From Erythrocercus mccallii (lineage: Eukaryota; Chordata; Aves; Passeriformes; Dicruridae), in the NCBI GenBank assembly GCA_013397435.1, contig VZRG01001629.1, positions 105,962 through 169,961 of the forward strand: a DNA stretch of 64,000 bases, read 5' to 3'. This document shows, piece after piece, positions 11,801 through 23,808 of this stretch. The stretch's first letter is position 1. Every line of letters starts with the position of its first letter. The notes below the pieces were generated by a model that made no database searches, was not told the origin of the DNA, and saw only the letters and a list, made by a program, of their open reading frames with translations. Made by a program: the position numbers and the translations under genes.

Positions 11801-14800
11801 CAACAGAGGCAAAGATTAAGAAAGGATCAATGGTTTCCTTGGTGCTGCTGGGAATTTCTCTCTCAGAGCACTGAGGCTGATGGTCCCAGGACAGAAAACA
11901 TGACTGTGTGTCTGAGGTAGGGTGGCCAAGAGAGTCCAGAGAGGGTCAGCACTGCTCAGAGCCCAGCTCCGACCCAAACCTACCGGCGCTATGTCCAGCC
12001 CATACCACTCACCCTCCACCTCCCCATCCCAGGGCCATCCTCACCAAAGGCTCCAGCTCCCGGTGGTCAATGAGGCTGAACTCCCTGATGAAATAGTAAA
12101 AGTGCTTGTAGCAGGTGTTGACGTGAGCCTCAGCACCCATGTTGATGATGCTGTCAAAGTGGTGGATGTAGACATGGACAAAGACACGGAAGAGGCGGGT
12201 GAGGATCTTGGTGCAAACTTGCTGGAACTNCAAAGGCAGATTCAGCCAGAGGAAAGCTTAGAAGTCTGTCATGGGATTCATGGGGACTAACCAAATGCAA
12301 GGTTAGGACAGCTGTCTGGGCTGATGAGGCAGCCGGGTTGCAGGACACTCATACACACCTAAAGCAACTCACTGCCCAAGGGAAGGAGGCCCTTTCTTCT
12401 CCCTGGTCCTTCCTCTCAACCCTGTGCTTGGGTCTGCCTGAGGCTGGGATGGCAGGCAATGAGACACAGATAGACCAGGGGCAAATGTGTCTCATTTCCT
12501 GGTAGTTTGACAGTTTGACAGGGGTTGCATCACAGGGAAAGAATCTGTTCACCTGAGATTTATGCAGACCCATCAGTCATCTCATGTTGCATGTGAGTCA
12601 CTGGCATTGAAAACCTATTTAGCAAAGTCAGCCTCTGCTTTGGCTCCCAGTTGTTAATTATTCACATTAGCAAGCAGCAGTCCAAGGGGATGACACTATT
12701 ATGGACTGTACAGCAATGCTGAAGAGGTTTGTCATGAGGAACACTGACAGAGGATAGGCTGATGCTGAGCCTGCCATTTTCTGGAGCTGAGGGCCATTGT
12801 GATAAAATGTGTTACAATTGAATTCTACAAAATAATTAAAGTCAATACCGTTGTCATTCAGGTCTCCTCTGATTCGATCATCATCTCTCCATCCCCCTAA
12901 ATCATGATTAGAGCAGATAGGCAGAAAACTGACTGAGAGAAGTGAAAGCAGAGGAGTAAAGTGCTTAACACTTAGGGCCAGGGGCATCTCCCCCACCTCC
13001 AGATCCTAAGCAAGCAGCTGGGACGCTTCTCAGCTCTTTCTCAGATTATATCCTCTTGGTATTTCCTGACTCTCTGCTGCTGGATATGGCCTTTTCTGCA
13101 ACCCAGCCATTATCACAGCGTGCAAACTACTGAGTTTCCTATTAATTCTTTCCCCACTGCAATATGTCCTCCCTAGGTCAGACTACACTCAACCTTGTCT
13201 GTGACAAACTTGCTTCTCTTACAAAACCAACTGTGTGCATTTTCTAGTTTATGAGCCCTGGGCTGTCTGGCCTCTGCTTCCCACAAATCCTGCTGTTGTC
13301 AAGGACTCTCACCTTCTGCCTGGCTAATTGCTTCCCAAGGGAGGCTGTAGGGAAATTCAGTGAGGCCTCTCCAGAAGGCCTTGACAGTTGTTGTCTGAAG
13401 CTGTGTGTCCTAGGGGCTTGCCTTCCCTGCAGCCTCAGTGTAATTCACACTAGGATCTCTAGCAGGGAATGCTAAAAGAAAAACTGTGGAGAAGAGACTT
13501 CCACTCAAATCTGACTCCTGAAAGCCATGTGGGCACAACTGGCTGGAAACACTTTGGTGTGCAAATTGCATTAGAGCTACCGAGTCACTATGGGGACACC
13601 ACTCTGTGGTGGCCCTAAGGGTACTGAAGTTCACTTCACAGACATGACAACAGAGGCAAAGATTAAGAAAGGATCAATGGTTTCCTTGGTGCTGCTGGGA
13701 ATTTCTCTCTCAGAGCACTGAGGCTGATGGTCCCAGGACAGAAAACATGACTGTGTGTCTGAGGTAGGGTGGCCAAGAGAGTCCAGAGAGGGTCAGCACT
13801 GCTCAGAGCCCAGCTCCGACCCAAACCTACCGGCGCTATGTCCAGCCCATACCACTCACCCTCCACCTCCCCATCCCAGGGCCATCCTCACCAAAGGCTC
13901 CAGCTCCCGGTGGTCAATGAGGCTGAACTCCCTGATGAAATAGTAAAAGTGCTTGTAGCAGGTGTTGACGTGAGCCTCAGCACCCATGTTGATGATGCTG
14001 TCAAAGTGGTGGATGTAGACATGGACAAAGACACGGAAGAGGCGGGTGAGGATCTTGGTGCAAACTTGCTGGAACTGCTTGGGGAAGGGAACACCTGCAA
14101 AGCAGAAACAAATTGGAAGCCATTTGAACATTTTCAGTAAAAAAACCCAGTTAGCATTTAAATGTCTCTGTCATGCTTGACAGGTAGTCATAGATGACAA
14201 GGAAGGACACCCTTGGCTAATGCCAAGAGTGACACTGGGGCAGTGTGCCATTGAGCTCTTCCCATGTATTCCCTCATTGCCCAACTAGCAATTTCACACA
14301 GGCATGGGCTCAGGATTTGGAGAGTTGCCTCAGGAGAGAAAATTCCTCATATGTTTAAGGAGGCCACAACTCTCCACATCTGGCTCAATCCAGAGCAATC
14401 TGGCAGAAGATCCTTCTGCCCTCTGCCAGCCTTTCCCCTACAAGCCAGCGCAGGCACAACATAAGTCAAATTGTATTTACCCAGATCCATGAACAAAGCC
14501 AAACCACCTCTCACCAGAAAAGATACCTTCCTCTGAACCCAAAAGCATAGCTCATATTGTTTTCCTTCCTCCTCACATCCTGAAACATCAACAGAAATGG
14601 ATAGGGTTTCTACCTTTTTCCTGATCCTTATTTCAGTAAAATGTCTCATTAAATCAGGAAGAAAAGCACCCATCAATGATGTTTGGGTTGTAATTTCATT
14701 GTGCCTGTATAATCCTGAGATATCCTTGTAAGATGGGACCCACCACACTTGGCTCTATACTTCCAGCTTTGTCCCACACAAGGACACGGTGTGGGATATT

Positions 14801-17800
14801 TCCATCCTTTTCAAAACACACTGCTATCACAGTGAAAATCTCAGGGTGTGATACCATCAGTGCCAGCAACCTTGGGGTAAATCTCTAAAGGAAACATAGC
14901 TTTGAAACACTAAACTTTTTTGGGGGGGGTTTTGTTGTTTTGTGGTTTTTTTGTGAGGAGGAGAATGAAACAACTGGTATTTGTTTTCCTGAAGCTTCCT
15001 CCTCTCCCCAGAGCAATTCAATGCAAATACACAAAGAACAAAATAAAAATCTTCCTTCCCACGGTTGTACCAGCCTCCTCCCTTAGCTTCTTATTAATGC
15101 AGCACATAACCTCTTGAAAATCCTTCCAAACAAACTCTGCTCAACCATGGCCAGCTCACACATTTTGTGCACAGGAAAGCATCAGCAAATCTCTTAGCTA
15201 AAAAATTAAAAATGGTAATTTTATCTTTGCATCTTTCTCACCAGCCTTGCTAGGCAATTAAAGCTGTTTTTTCCCCAAAGGCTCCTGGCAGTTTTGTTTC
15301 CCAGCAGCAGTGCCGAGCCCCTCCTCTGTGGGTGGCAAACACAAAGGTTCTGTCATTCCAACATCACGTGTGGACCCTGTTTTCAATCGCCAGGGTTGGG
15401 CAGGTGTTGGGTTTGGAACTCATAAAAGAAAATTATTTTTGGTCAAAAGCAGAGTCACCCTGAGCACTGCCCAGTCTCCCTTTCCTGCATGCACAGTGTT
15501 GGAGCACAGGGCAGGGCTGAAGTGTCTGTGCTCATGCCACATCTGGATGTCCCAGCCACCGCTTAGAGGAGGACACAGACCTTGGCTCAGCATCACACAG
15601 AGAGGTGGTTTTGAGACTGATTTGTGGCCACTGCTCTGCATAACCACGAGCGCACTGCAGCCCCAGGGCTGCTCCTGCAGCAGGGACCTCAGCATGACCT
15701 GTTTCACTGCCAGCTCTGACAGATCCCATTAGGACTTTTCAGGAAAGGTGTTCACATCTGACAAAGTACAATCAGGCTGTCCCTATGCCAACACCTTAGA
15801 GATGTGTCTGGAGATCTGCTTCTGCCCAGCACCCTTGGCTACAGAGCTCTCCTTGCCTGCTAGTCTGACACAGGCAAGGATCAGAGAGCTCTCCAGGTTC
15901 CCCTGCAGTCAGGAGGGACACAGTGCTTTTCAATGGCTTCATTTGAGCTTTCTACACTGAGTGAGGATTTGCTGAGCAAATACAAGCTGGAATCACCCAG
16001 CTGGGGATTCAGACATGCCATTAGTGTGGCCCCTGCAGACCAGCTTTGAGGAACTGGTTAAGAAACTTTTTTTTAATAAAAGATTTTTATTTTTTTTTAA
16101 TAAAGCTCATCACAGCAAATAATTGCTGGTGAATGCACACTTCTGGGCAGGGCTGGGGAATACACACTGTTCTGGACAGCCTGTCATGTCCCTGGGACCA
16201 GAGGCAGCTGGGATCTCAGCAAGTGCCCAGGAGCAGGCAGGAAGGCACTTGGCTGCCTTCAGTTTGTCACCCCAAATACGTCCACAGTCAAAGCAGGCAG
16301 TGAGGGAGAAATCCAACCTGACCATCACCGGGAATTTATTGCTAAACTGCAAAGAGTGACAGTGAAGGAAAGCAGCAACCCTCAACCCAGTATTGAGCTG
16401 AGAAGGAAATAAGCTCAGGGAGTGAACAGCAGATCAAACAGACCTCAGGCTTCCAGGGCCGGCAGCACCTATGGTGCAGATCCTGCTCTCAGATGGGCCA
16501 CCTCCAGACATGGCAGATGGTGACAAGTAGCTTTCCACAGCTTTTGTCCTGAAGTTAGCCAGGAATTGTCTTGTCTTATACATCTGTCACCAGCAAGTCC
16601 TCATGGACATGCTGGCAGCTGAGAGACTTAGAGAAGAGACATCTCCAGCTAAATTCTAGGTTCTCCAAAAGCAGCTTTTGCCTCAGGGAGCAGAGATTTA
16701 GCTTAAATCACAGAATCAAAGAATAGTTTGAATTACAAAGAATCTTTAAAGGTTAGCTAATTAAAATCTCATGGTCATCAGCAACTATGGGAGTTGTTGA
16801 ATTCCTAAACCTAATGGTGTATGGAAAGATACCATCAGGCTGCCAGGACCTCCAAGCTCACTTCTGGACTACTCAACCACTGTTTGACACAAACCAGGAG
16901 CATGGGAAGCTCCCGGGAGCTGATGCTGAGCTGCCCTTCTTTGTGCCCATCACCAGGTGTCAGTGTGTGGCCGCCCCTCCGGGCATGGCCAGGCTGTAGT
17001 GGTGGCTGCCTGTCACTAATGCATTTATTGAGGTCCCATATCAGGACACAGCCCTCACTATGGTCCTTTGGGATCACTCGGGTCCAGCTCTGACTCTTTC
17101 TTCCTGCAACAACTCTTTCACCTGCACACCTGCCCAGGGAGGCACAGCAGTGTCCTGCTTCCTTTCCTCTCCCCATGCTGCAGACACCCCTGTCTCCTGC
17201 GCCAGGACCCTCGATACAGGCTAGAGATGCTTGACTGGACCCTGCATCTGGCACAGGGCTCTGTGCCAGCTCATCAAAGCACTTCCCCTCGGGAAGGAAG
17301 CAGGGCGGATATCAGATATGCAGATTGCTTCTGCCAGCAGTGCCTGGCTGCTGATCTCCAGTGCCTTGGAGAGAAACCCACAGCAGCCCCAGCAGGCACT
17401 GGCCATGCTGGTGGGGAGCTGGAGAAACACCCCTCACCCAGAGCTGAAAGAAAAGGGCTCTGCAGTAAAGGCTGCATCTGAGAGCGGCAGAAGGATCCGG
17501 CATAAATCCGGCTTGCCCTGGGTCAGCTGCTGGCGCAGCGGATGTCCAGCAGACAACACATGTGACATCCTCTCCAGCACGTGAGGGGACACAGCCAGGG
17601 CAGGCTGTGCCTCCTCCCTGCAGGCAGGCACACACTGCAGCCAGCACGTCCCAGCCAGGGGAAAGCCATGGGACAGGGATCTCTGGCCACACGTGCCTCT
17701 CCTGCCCTTGTGGGTGCTCAGCTTTACACTGAGCGGCCAAGCTCACTGCCAGGCTGGTTTCATCAGTGATTGACCCCATCAGTGGCCAGTGCACCCATAA

Positions 17801-20800
17801 ATGGCATTTGAGAGTAGGGCAGTGGTGGCCCTTGCTTAGGGCCACTCGCTCCATCTCAAAGGTGGCACAAACCAGGGACAGTAGCAGAGGGATGAGACAG
17901 AGGGATGAGTCTGGTGGGGCAGGCCCTGCGTGGCTGAGATATCCTCTTAGCAGAAATACAGCAGGCCAGGGGAAAGTCAGGATGGACCTCCAGGTTTGAC
18001 AAACTACCACCGCAACAGGGTGATGCTGCTTGGGTTTGCTTCACCCTCCCCAGCCCTGCACACTGGCAGGGACCAAAAAACAGCATCCTAGTCCATCTTA
18101 TTGATGGTGGTCTAACTGCCCCAGGGGGACAGCAGAACATCACAAAACTCACCTGGGCTGATTTAAAAGCATTGAAATGACCTTTACATTTAATTCCCTG
18201 GTGCTCACCATCCAGCAACCTTGGAGAAAGCAGCAGCAAGCCCACAGTCTGGCAGGCGGCTGCTACCCTGTGATTCTTCTTGCATGATGTTTAGTTTAGA
18301 TATTAGGAGGAATTTCTGCTCCAAGCCAAGGCAAAAGCTGTAAGTACAGCAGGTACAATTTCACTCCAAGCACAGTGACTCACAGCCCTGAAAGGAATTG
18401 GCACCTTTAGTTTGTATTGGGCGTTTTTGCTTGAAAATCCCAAGATATCATTTAAAGCTCTAAGGAATCTGTTTTCCTCACTCTGTGCTGATTGTTTCAA
18501 AACATAAGGAAACCATGTGTAAAAGGAAATGAAAATGAGAGGTAACAAAGTGTCTGTGCTTAGAGTAAGGGACTGCCAAAAGGTCCTGGATCTTTCCTGC
18601 CATCTCCTATCCCCAACACTTGTGCACCAGCCAATTTAATTTTTTCATGATGAATCAGTACTGGGAAGCTATTTTGCTTCTTGGCAGTTGTATTTCTTTT
18701 CCTCTGCAAACGCAGTAATTCAGTGAACTTCATGATGAATTGTTGTTGTTATTTCTCAATTTCATTTTGGCCATCGTGGTGTTCAGTGATTCATTTTTTC
18801 TAAAAATAAGTCTTTAAAGCCCTGTTTAAAACTAATGGCAGGATGGCAGCTGCAAGCTGGTATGGTATTAATTTTGCAAGAAAAAAAGCAGGGGAAAAAA
18901 ATCCCCAAATTATGTAAAAAAGAGCCAGCTGAGAGAACACCAATAATTAGCCGAATTCTGAACGTTTTTCTCTTGTTGTTATGGCAGGAAAGTATCAGAT
19001 AATTTCGCACCAGGTTTTCTCTGGCTTTTATAATTGTTTTGGGACTATGCTTGAATGACAGGCTTGAGTTTTGAAGAACTTTCCAAGAAGTGTTACAAAA
19101 CCTCCCATGGCCACAGGCAGATCTGGCAGAGAGCGCGAGGTGTTTCCGGCGCTGGGGCTGCTCCAAACCCTGCGTCTGCACTCATTTAACAACAGGGAGG
19201 TTTCAGCAGCCACCATGGTGCTGATGGAGGACACCTGGCCTTGTGCAACCAGCAGCCTGATGCTGGGCTGACCAGTGCAGACACAGCCATGGACCCTGCA
19301 AAGCCCATCCAGGCATCCTTTCCCTTCAGCACGGCACTGCCCACCAGCAGCTCCCTGAGACCAGGCACCACAGGGCAGAACCATTACTGGGAGGAGAGGA
19401 TATTTTCCAGGTGATAATTTGTTCATGTGGCCACTCACTGAATAAATCTACTGATATAGTTTTACCAGCTGGTGAAAGTACACCTGCAGAATCATTTATT
19501 CTTCTCCCTGCATGGGAAAAATGCTTAGTCTCCATTTAAATGTATTTTTCAGGACAGCTACTTTGGTTGGAAGAATGGAAACAAAGCACTAGCACACACC
19601 AAATGATATGGGTTGTCTGGAAAGCTGCTGCTTCTGCAGATTTATAGGCTGGCATAGCTTACGCCATGCAGGGATTTGTCTTATCTTAACTGGCTGACAA
19701 ACAGGTTCCCACTCCAGAGAAAGGATTAGACAGTGGGATGGAGCCCTGCAGGTGGATTTTCCTGGGCAGGGGGAAGACACAGTATCTCCCCCAACCCTTG
19801 CTGCGGTATGCAGGAGGCCTGGCAGCCCCCACGGACTTGCTAATGATCTCCACCATAGGGATTTTCTACTGGTGCCATCCAAGGACTGCAGTCCTGCTGG
19901 TTAACTCTGCCAGGTCACAAACTGTCTGCTGGTGTCAGGCTGCCTTCCTGCCATGTCAGATGCCAGCTGTCCCTCTGGCCTCACTGCAGAGCTGGCAAGA
20001 GCTCTGCATCACGCAGCTTGGCTAAACCAAAGGTGTTTGTCACTCTGCTCCCCTCCTACCTCTGACATGTGCTGAAGGAGCAGATGCTTTAATGTGCAAA
20101 CCAGCCTAGCTCTGCTCTGGTCACTGCAGCTGTGACCATTTTCCCCAGCCAAGGTCTCCCCTGTGATGCCTAAGGACCCTGTGAGCCCACAAGTCAGTGA
20201 ACCATCTCTGCTCATTTCTAGCTGAGCCTCTCACCCCAGGGTGAAAGATTTCCCCCCTCTGACCCGTGAGATACCTCTCAGCTGTCAGGAGCCTACCAGC
20301 AAGCCCTGCTGAATCGTGCTGCTTCAGGCTGTGTAGCTAGTGGATGGAGGAGGATGCTGAGGTTAACCTCCCGCAATGTTTGTGCGTTTGGGGAACACTT
20401 GCTGTTTCTAAGAAAAACAAATTCAAAAAAGAGAAAAGTCTGTTTTATCTGCAGTCAGGTGGCCTTAACCAGGGAAATCTTTGTGCCGGGACATCTTTAC
20501 TGCACATGGCAAAGAGGGGCCAGGAGGGAAAGCTGAGATGCACAAAGCTCATTAAACACCAGCTGAGGGAGTGGGCAGCTGTGCCCAGGGACCTCTCCAG
20601 CACAAGCAGGAGTGAAACAAATCTTCATGCTAAATCCCATCTCTGCTGCAAACATTGAAGAGTCTCACCACAACTCCAAAGTGTAACATTTGTAATTTCC
20701 CCTCATCACCTCCTCAAGCTCCTTTCCCCTCCTTAAAACAGCTCACATCTCCTCTATGTCCTCTCATTGCTTTATTCCCCGTGTCCTGGGTCTTTTCCCA

Positions 20801-23726
20801 AGGGCTTGCTCTTTAGGAGTGAGGTTAAGCACCTCCGTTTGGTCACCCTGGCCACTGTCCCTGAGCCCCACATCCTGGCCAGCCTCCTCTGTCATCCAGT
20901 GCATTTCCCTTCAGCCAAACAGCCCATCTTCTGAAATGCCGGTACTGCCAAGCAATTACCCAGTGAACAAGGCAGGCCAGTGAAAGGGAGATAATTGGGG
21001 ACACACTGATGACCAGTGTGCCCACCAGATGACCAAAGTGCCACCAGTTCCCTCCTCCCTCTGCCTCCCCCAACAGCCTTTCACGTGTTTTAGAGTGCAA
21101 CCTCAGCCTGAGTTCCCTTTCACTTGTGTGAGGCCAAAACCACCAAAACATGCTGACACAGAGCCTGAAGTCATTCAGGGGACACAAGGGTCCCCACAAC
21201 AAAAGGGCTTGGAAAAGGGACCCCAGGAACAGCCTTGGAAGAGAAAAAAGTGGATTTGACCCTACAGTCATCCTGACTCTCACCCAGAACTGCCCTCAAA
21301 CTGAAATGAAAGGAGAAGTGGAAACCAGAGGCACCAGCCATCCCCCTCCACATCAGGATGTGCTACAACTCAGAGGGAGAAGAGCCAGAAATGAGGTGAA
21401 AGCCACCAGGACCATGACTGTATTAGGCTTTTGCTTCTCAGAGAGAGAGCTGTGGAAGAGCAGAGGGTGCTGCAAAGTCCCTCCCATGGCTGCCTGCTGT
21501 TTGAGGTGTTAATACTCCCTGCACACCTTTATTCCCCAGAGCAGTGTCAAGCAGCATCACACTCCAAATCCCACCTGAGAGGCATGAAATTGGATCAACA
21601 CACTCCTTTCTGGCTGGAGGGAAAACAGAATAAATACACATCTGTGCCTCTGCTTTTAATGGCATGCTGATCTTCTCCTTGGGGACAAGCCACCTCAGGA
21701 AGAGGAACACGTACCCTGCTCCCTGTGGCTGCTGTCTCACCCCTCAGCAGCAGCAAGTCTGTGCAGCCAGAATGAACAGGGACTTTGCTGTCCCAGCAGA
21801 GCTGGGACTGCTGGCCCAGAGAATCCTGCATGGACACTGTCAGCCAGCAACACTTCCACCCCCCTCCATTCACTGGAGTGCATGGCCAGCACTGTGCCCA
21901 CGAGGGAAAGATGACTCCATAGCACAGTGAATGCCCCCAGGGAACCCCAGGGACTGCCTCTCCCAGACACCCCAAAGACATCCTGCCTGTCCTCCAGCAC
22001 TGGGAGCTGGCACTGTGCCACTCTGCCTGCCCCAGATTACCAGCGAAGGGAAGAAGGCAGCGAGTGCCTGCTGGTCTTGGTTTCAGGGACTTGACCCACC
22101 CTAAGTCCAGGCAAAGCCAAAGCAGTCAGATCAGATCAGGGGTCTGTGGGAGTCACCCCATCTCAAAGCCAAAACAGTTTGGAACAACCAGGCTGCAGGC
22201 AGCACTTCGATTTTGCTTGCTGAGATCCATGACCCCTCTCAGACTCCAAGAGCCAGAGACTTTCCTTAAAAAGACATACAACTACATGTGCAGCACAGCC
22301 AAATGGGGCTACAAGAGTGAGTAATGCCAGTAATCCCACACAGACCATTTTCTTCAATGCTTCCCAGCATATTAATGAAAATCTTGATCATAAGCTGCAC
22401 TTATTTCATACAGCTCTGTCTGCTTGGCAAACAAAAAAAGGTCAAGCAGACTTGCAAAGCTGTGTCTTTCCCCCCACCAAGCTCCTTAAATCTTTTTTTA
22501 CATTCAAGTAGCTTCATGTTCCATCTGAAAAACAACCTCTCCAAGGCATGACCTGAGACTCTGGAAGCCCCATTAGCCCCAACCCTTGAACTCATCTCCC
22601 CAGGTGACAAAAGTAGCTAAATAGCAGCTAATATCAGCCTTGGCAGCTGCTGAGCGTTGCAGGTCAGCAGCAGAGGGGTTAGTCTGAAAGCTGTGTTGCC
22701 TTTGGCAGCTGCTGCAAGCTCCTAAGGCCAAACATTTTGAAGAGGTGTATTATACACCCTGGGCCTTGGCAGTAGCAAGGCCACATCCTGGGGACAGGCA
22801 TCTCTGCTCAAGCAGTGCCTCAGCTACATGGCAAGATGTGAGGTGTAATCAGGGCTGAGAGGGAAAAGGGTTGAGGAATGAAGCAGCAAGAGTTGGATCT
22901 TGGGACCATGAACCTACCTGGAAAACCAGAAAGAAATTGAGTTGATTAGTTGAGAGAACAGCAGGGATGTGATGACCACCTCTAACGAGCCCTGCAGCTC
23001 AACCTCTTGAGGAAAGGCAAGGAAGCTAATGACCTACCAGCCTTCATTTCTCACAAACACAGAGTAAGTTCAAGCACAGAAAAGGAGAACATTGTGTTCC
23101 ACATCCCCTGGTAGTAGGATGAGAAATCCCAAACTCAGTTTGGAGCAAAAGGGTGTGGGACAGACACCGAGAAACACCTGGAACAGGAAATGCTACAATA
23201 CTTTGAATCGCAAAGTTCATCAATACCAACCCTGAGGTGCACCAGCAGCTTGGGAACCCGCACCAGCAGCAGCCCCAGCTTTCCTGCAGGGAACCAGAGC
23301 ACACTCACCTATCCTGGTGGGGAAGACGTCCTCATTGTTAATGAGCATCTCAATCCAGTCCATCAGCATGCACATGTACTGTGGGGCCGACAGCTTGGTC
23401 GGCTTCTTGTACTTGCTGTCGTCCTGCCACCTGTACTCGTACTTGAGCCCCCCGGACATGATGGGGCAGCTCCTCTCGGTGCAGTACTCCGACATGGTGC
23501 CGTAGATGAGGTTGATGCGGTTGAAGAAGTCCACCACGTGCACGGCGATCCAGTCGTTGATGCTTTCGCCGGGAGGCAGCTGCACCACTGCCTTCAGGTC
23601 CAGCCCGGACTTGAGGGAGGCCTGGGCTTTCTTGTACAGCTCAAAGCGTTGCGTGCCCGGCTCAAACTTCTTTCGGGGACGGAACGTCTTGTCTTTGTTG
23701 AAGACTTGCTTGAGACACAGGGCCAT
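8825..23726 (-). CDS. MOB3C: MOB kinase activator 3C (MOB3C), full coding region in three exons
   Basis: MOB proteins are small scaffolds that bind and activate NDR/LATS or STE20-type kinases in Hippo-like signalling; the MOB3 branch is known to bind MST1. Joining 23726-23309, 14094-13892 and 8854-8825 gives an unbroken protein of 216 residues, the length of human MOB3C. It begins MALCLKQVF and ends EMTERICH, both MOB3 hallmarks. The MALC start and FELYKKAQASLKSGLDL wording favour MOB3C over MOB3A or MOB3B. The zinc-site ligands of the MOB fold are present by analogy with MOB1: C82, C87, H164 and H169. All junctions use GT-AG with phases that agree (after base 1 of G140, then phase 0). The large middle intron lies between 14095 and 23308. 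The intron at 8855-13891 is inflated by a probable assembly duplication. Confidence 0.95.
10384..12229. repeat. Left copy of a 1846-bp direct duplication (probable assembly artefact)
   Basis: This segment matches 12231-14076 at a constant offset of 1847 bases. I saw only two base differences: 10483 a versus 12330 c, and 11518 a versus 13365 g. It stops inside the MOB3C second coding exon at 12229, where a single N joins it to the second copy. Near identity, a break inside an exon and an N at the join point to two overlapping haplotype contigs placed end to end. Confidence 0.95.
12045..12229 (-). pseudogene. Truncated duplicate of the MOB3C second coding exon
   Basis: The sequence and the GTGAGG donor are those of the exon at 13892-14094. 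The first 18 bases and the splice acceptor are missing because the copy ends at the N at 12230. It cannot be spliced as it stands. If the duplication is an assembly error, this exon copy does not exist in the animal. Confidence 0.85.
12230..12230. other. Single ambiguous base at the duplication junction
   Basis: One N separates the end of the left copy from the start of the right copy. A lone N exactly at a repeat junction is typical of a contig join. Confidence 0.9.
12231..14076. repeat. Right copy of the 1846-bp direct duplication
   Basis: This is the second copy of the segment at 10384-12229. Unlike the left copy, its right side continues without a break into the start of the MOB3C exon and its acceptor, so this is the copy that belongs to the intact gene. 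No target-site duplication, poly-A tail or transposase was seen, which argues against a mobile element. Confidence 0.95.
13892..14094 (-). CDS. MOB3C: MOB3C second coding exon (residues 140-207)
   Basis: The exon is preceded by the acceptor TTTGCAG and followed by GTGAGG. It encodes the rest of G140 and then VPFPKQFQQVC, through the FVHVYIHHF helix with H164 and H169, to ELEPL. It is the complete copy of a sequence that also occurs 1847 bases to the left without its first 18 bases and without an acceptor. That left copy (12045-12229) is therefore not used here. Confidence 0.95.
14095..23308 (-). other. MOB3C: MOB3C intron between coding exons 1 and 2
   Basis: A 9.2-kb intron with donor GTGAGT and acceptor TTTGCAG. 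Apart from a short CR1 tail near 16708-16775 I see no further exon, RNA gene or intact mobile element. A 232-codon minus-strand open frame at 17312-18010 lies in a GC-rich patch and resembles nothing known to me. Confidence 0.75.
16708..16775 (-). repeat. CR1 3'-end fragment
   Basis: The plus strand reads aatcacagaatcaaagaata, then an imperfect gaacctttaaaggt-like stretch. This is the reverse complement of the avian CR1 3' terminus. The copy is diverged and short, inside the large MOB3C intron. Confidence 0.6.
23309..23726 (-). CDS. MOB3C: MOB3C first coding exon (residues 1-139 plus first base of 140)
   Basis: This exon carries the start ATG (23724-23726) and most of the MOB domain, including C82 and C87 of the zinc site and the DWIAVHVVDFFNRINLIYG core. 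It ends ...PTRI plus a G, followed by the donor GTGAGT. The ATG was chosen because it gives the conserved MALCLKQVF N-terminus. An acceptor 82 bases upstream (exon start 23808) makes the upstream part of this exon 5' UTR. Confidence 0.95.
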
Positions 23727-23808
23727 TGCAGGCAGGGCCAGCCAGGGTGAGGGCAGAGGCTCAGAGCAACATGAAACCCAGGGCTGGGGTCTTCAGGGAT
23801 GGAGGTTT
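23727..23808 (-). other. MOB3C: MOB3C 5' UTR part of the first coding exon
   Basis: Upstream of the ATG the minus strand has a strong acceptor, a TCTCTTTCTCCTCCCAG tract ending at 23809. That gives 82 bases of untranslated leader. It implies at least one upstream non-coding exon. Confidence 0.6.

Noticed and set aside
12045..12229. A second usable copy of the MOB3C exon (mutually exclusive exon)
   Set aside because: It lacks its first 18 bases and the acceptor, and it is part of a near-identical block that ends at an N, so an assembly artefact is more likely.
17312..18010. 232-codon minus-strand open frame in the MOB3C intron
   Set aside because: It lies in GC-rich intronic DNA with other long frames on both strands. 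There is no known domain and no splice-site context.
23190..23750. 186-codon plus-strand open frame
   Set aside because: It is the antisense shadow of the MOB3C first coding exon.
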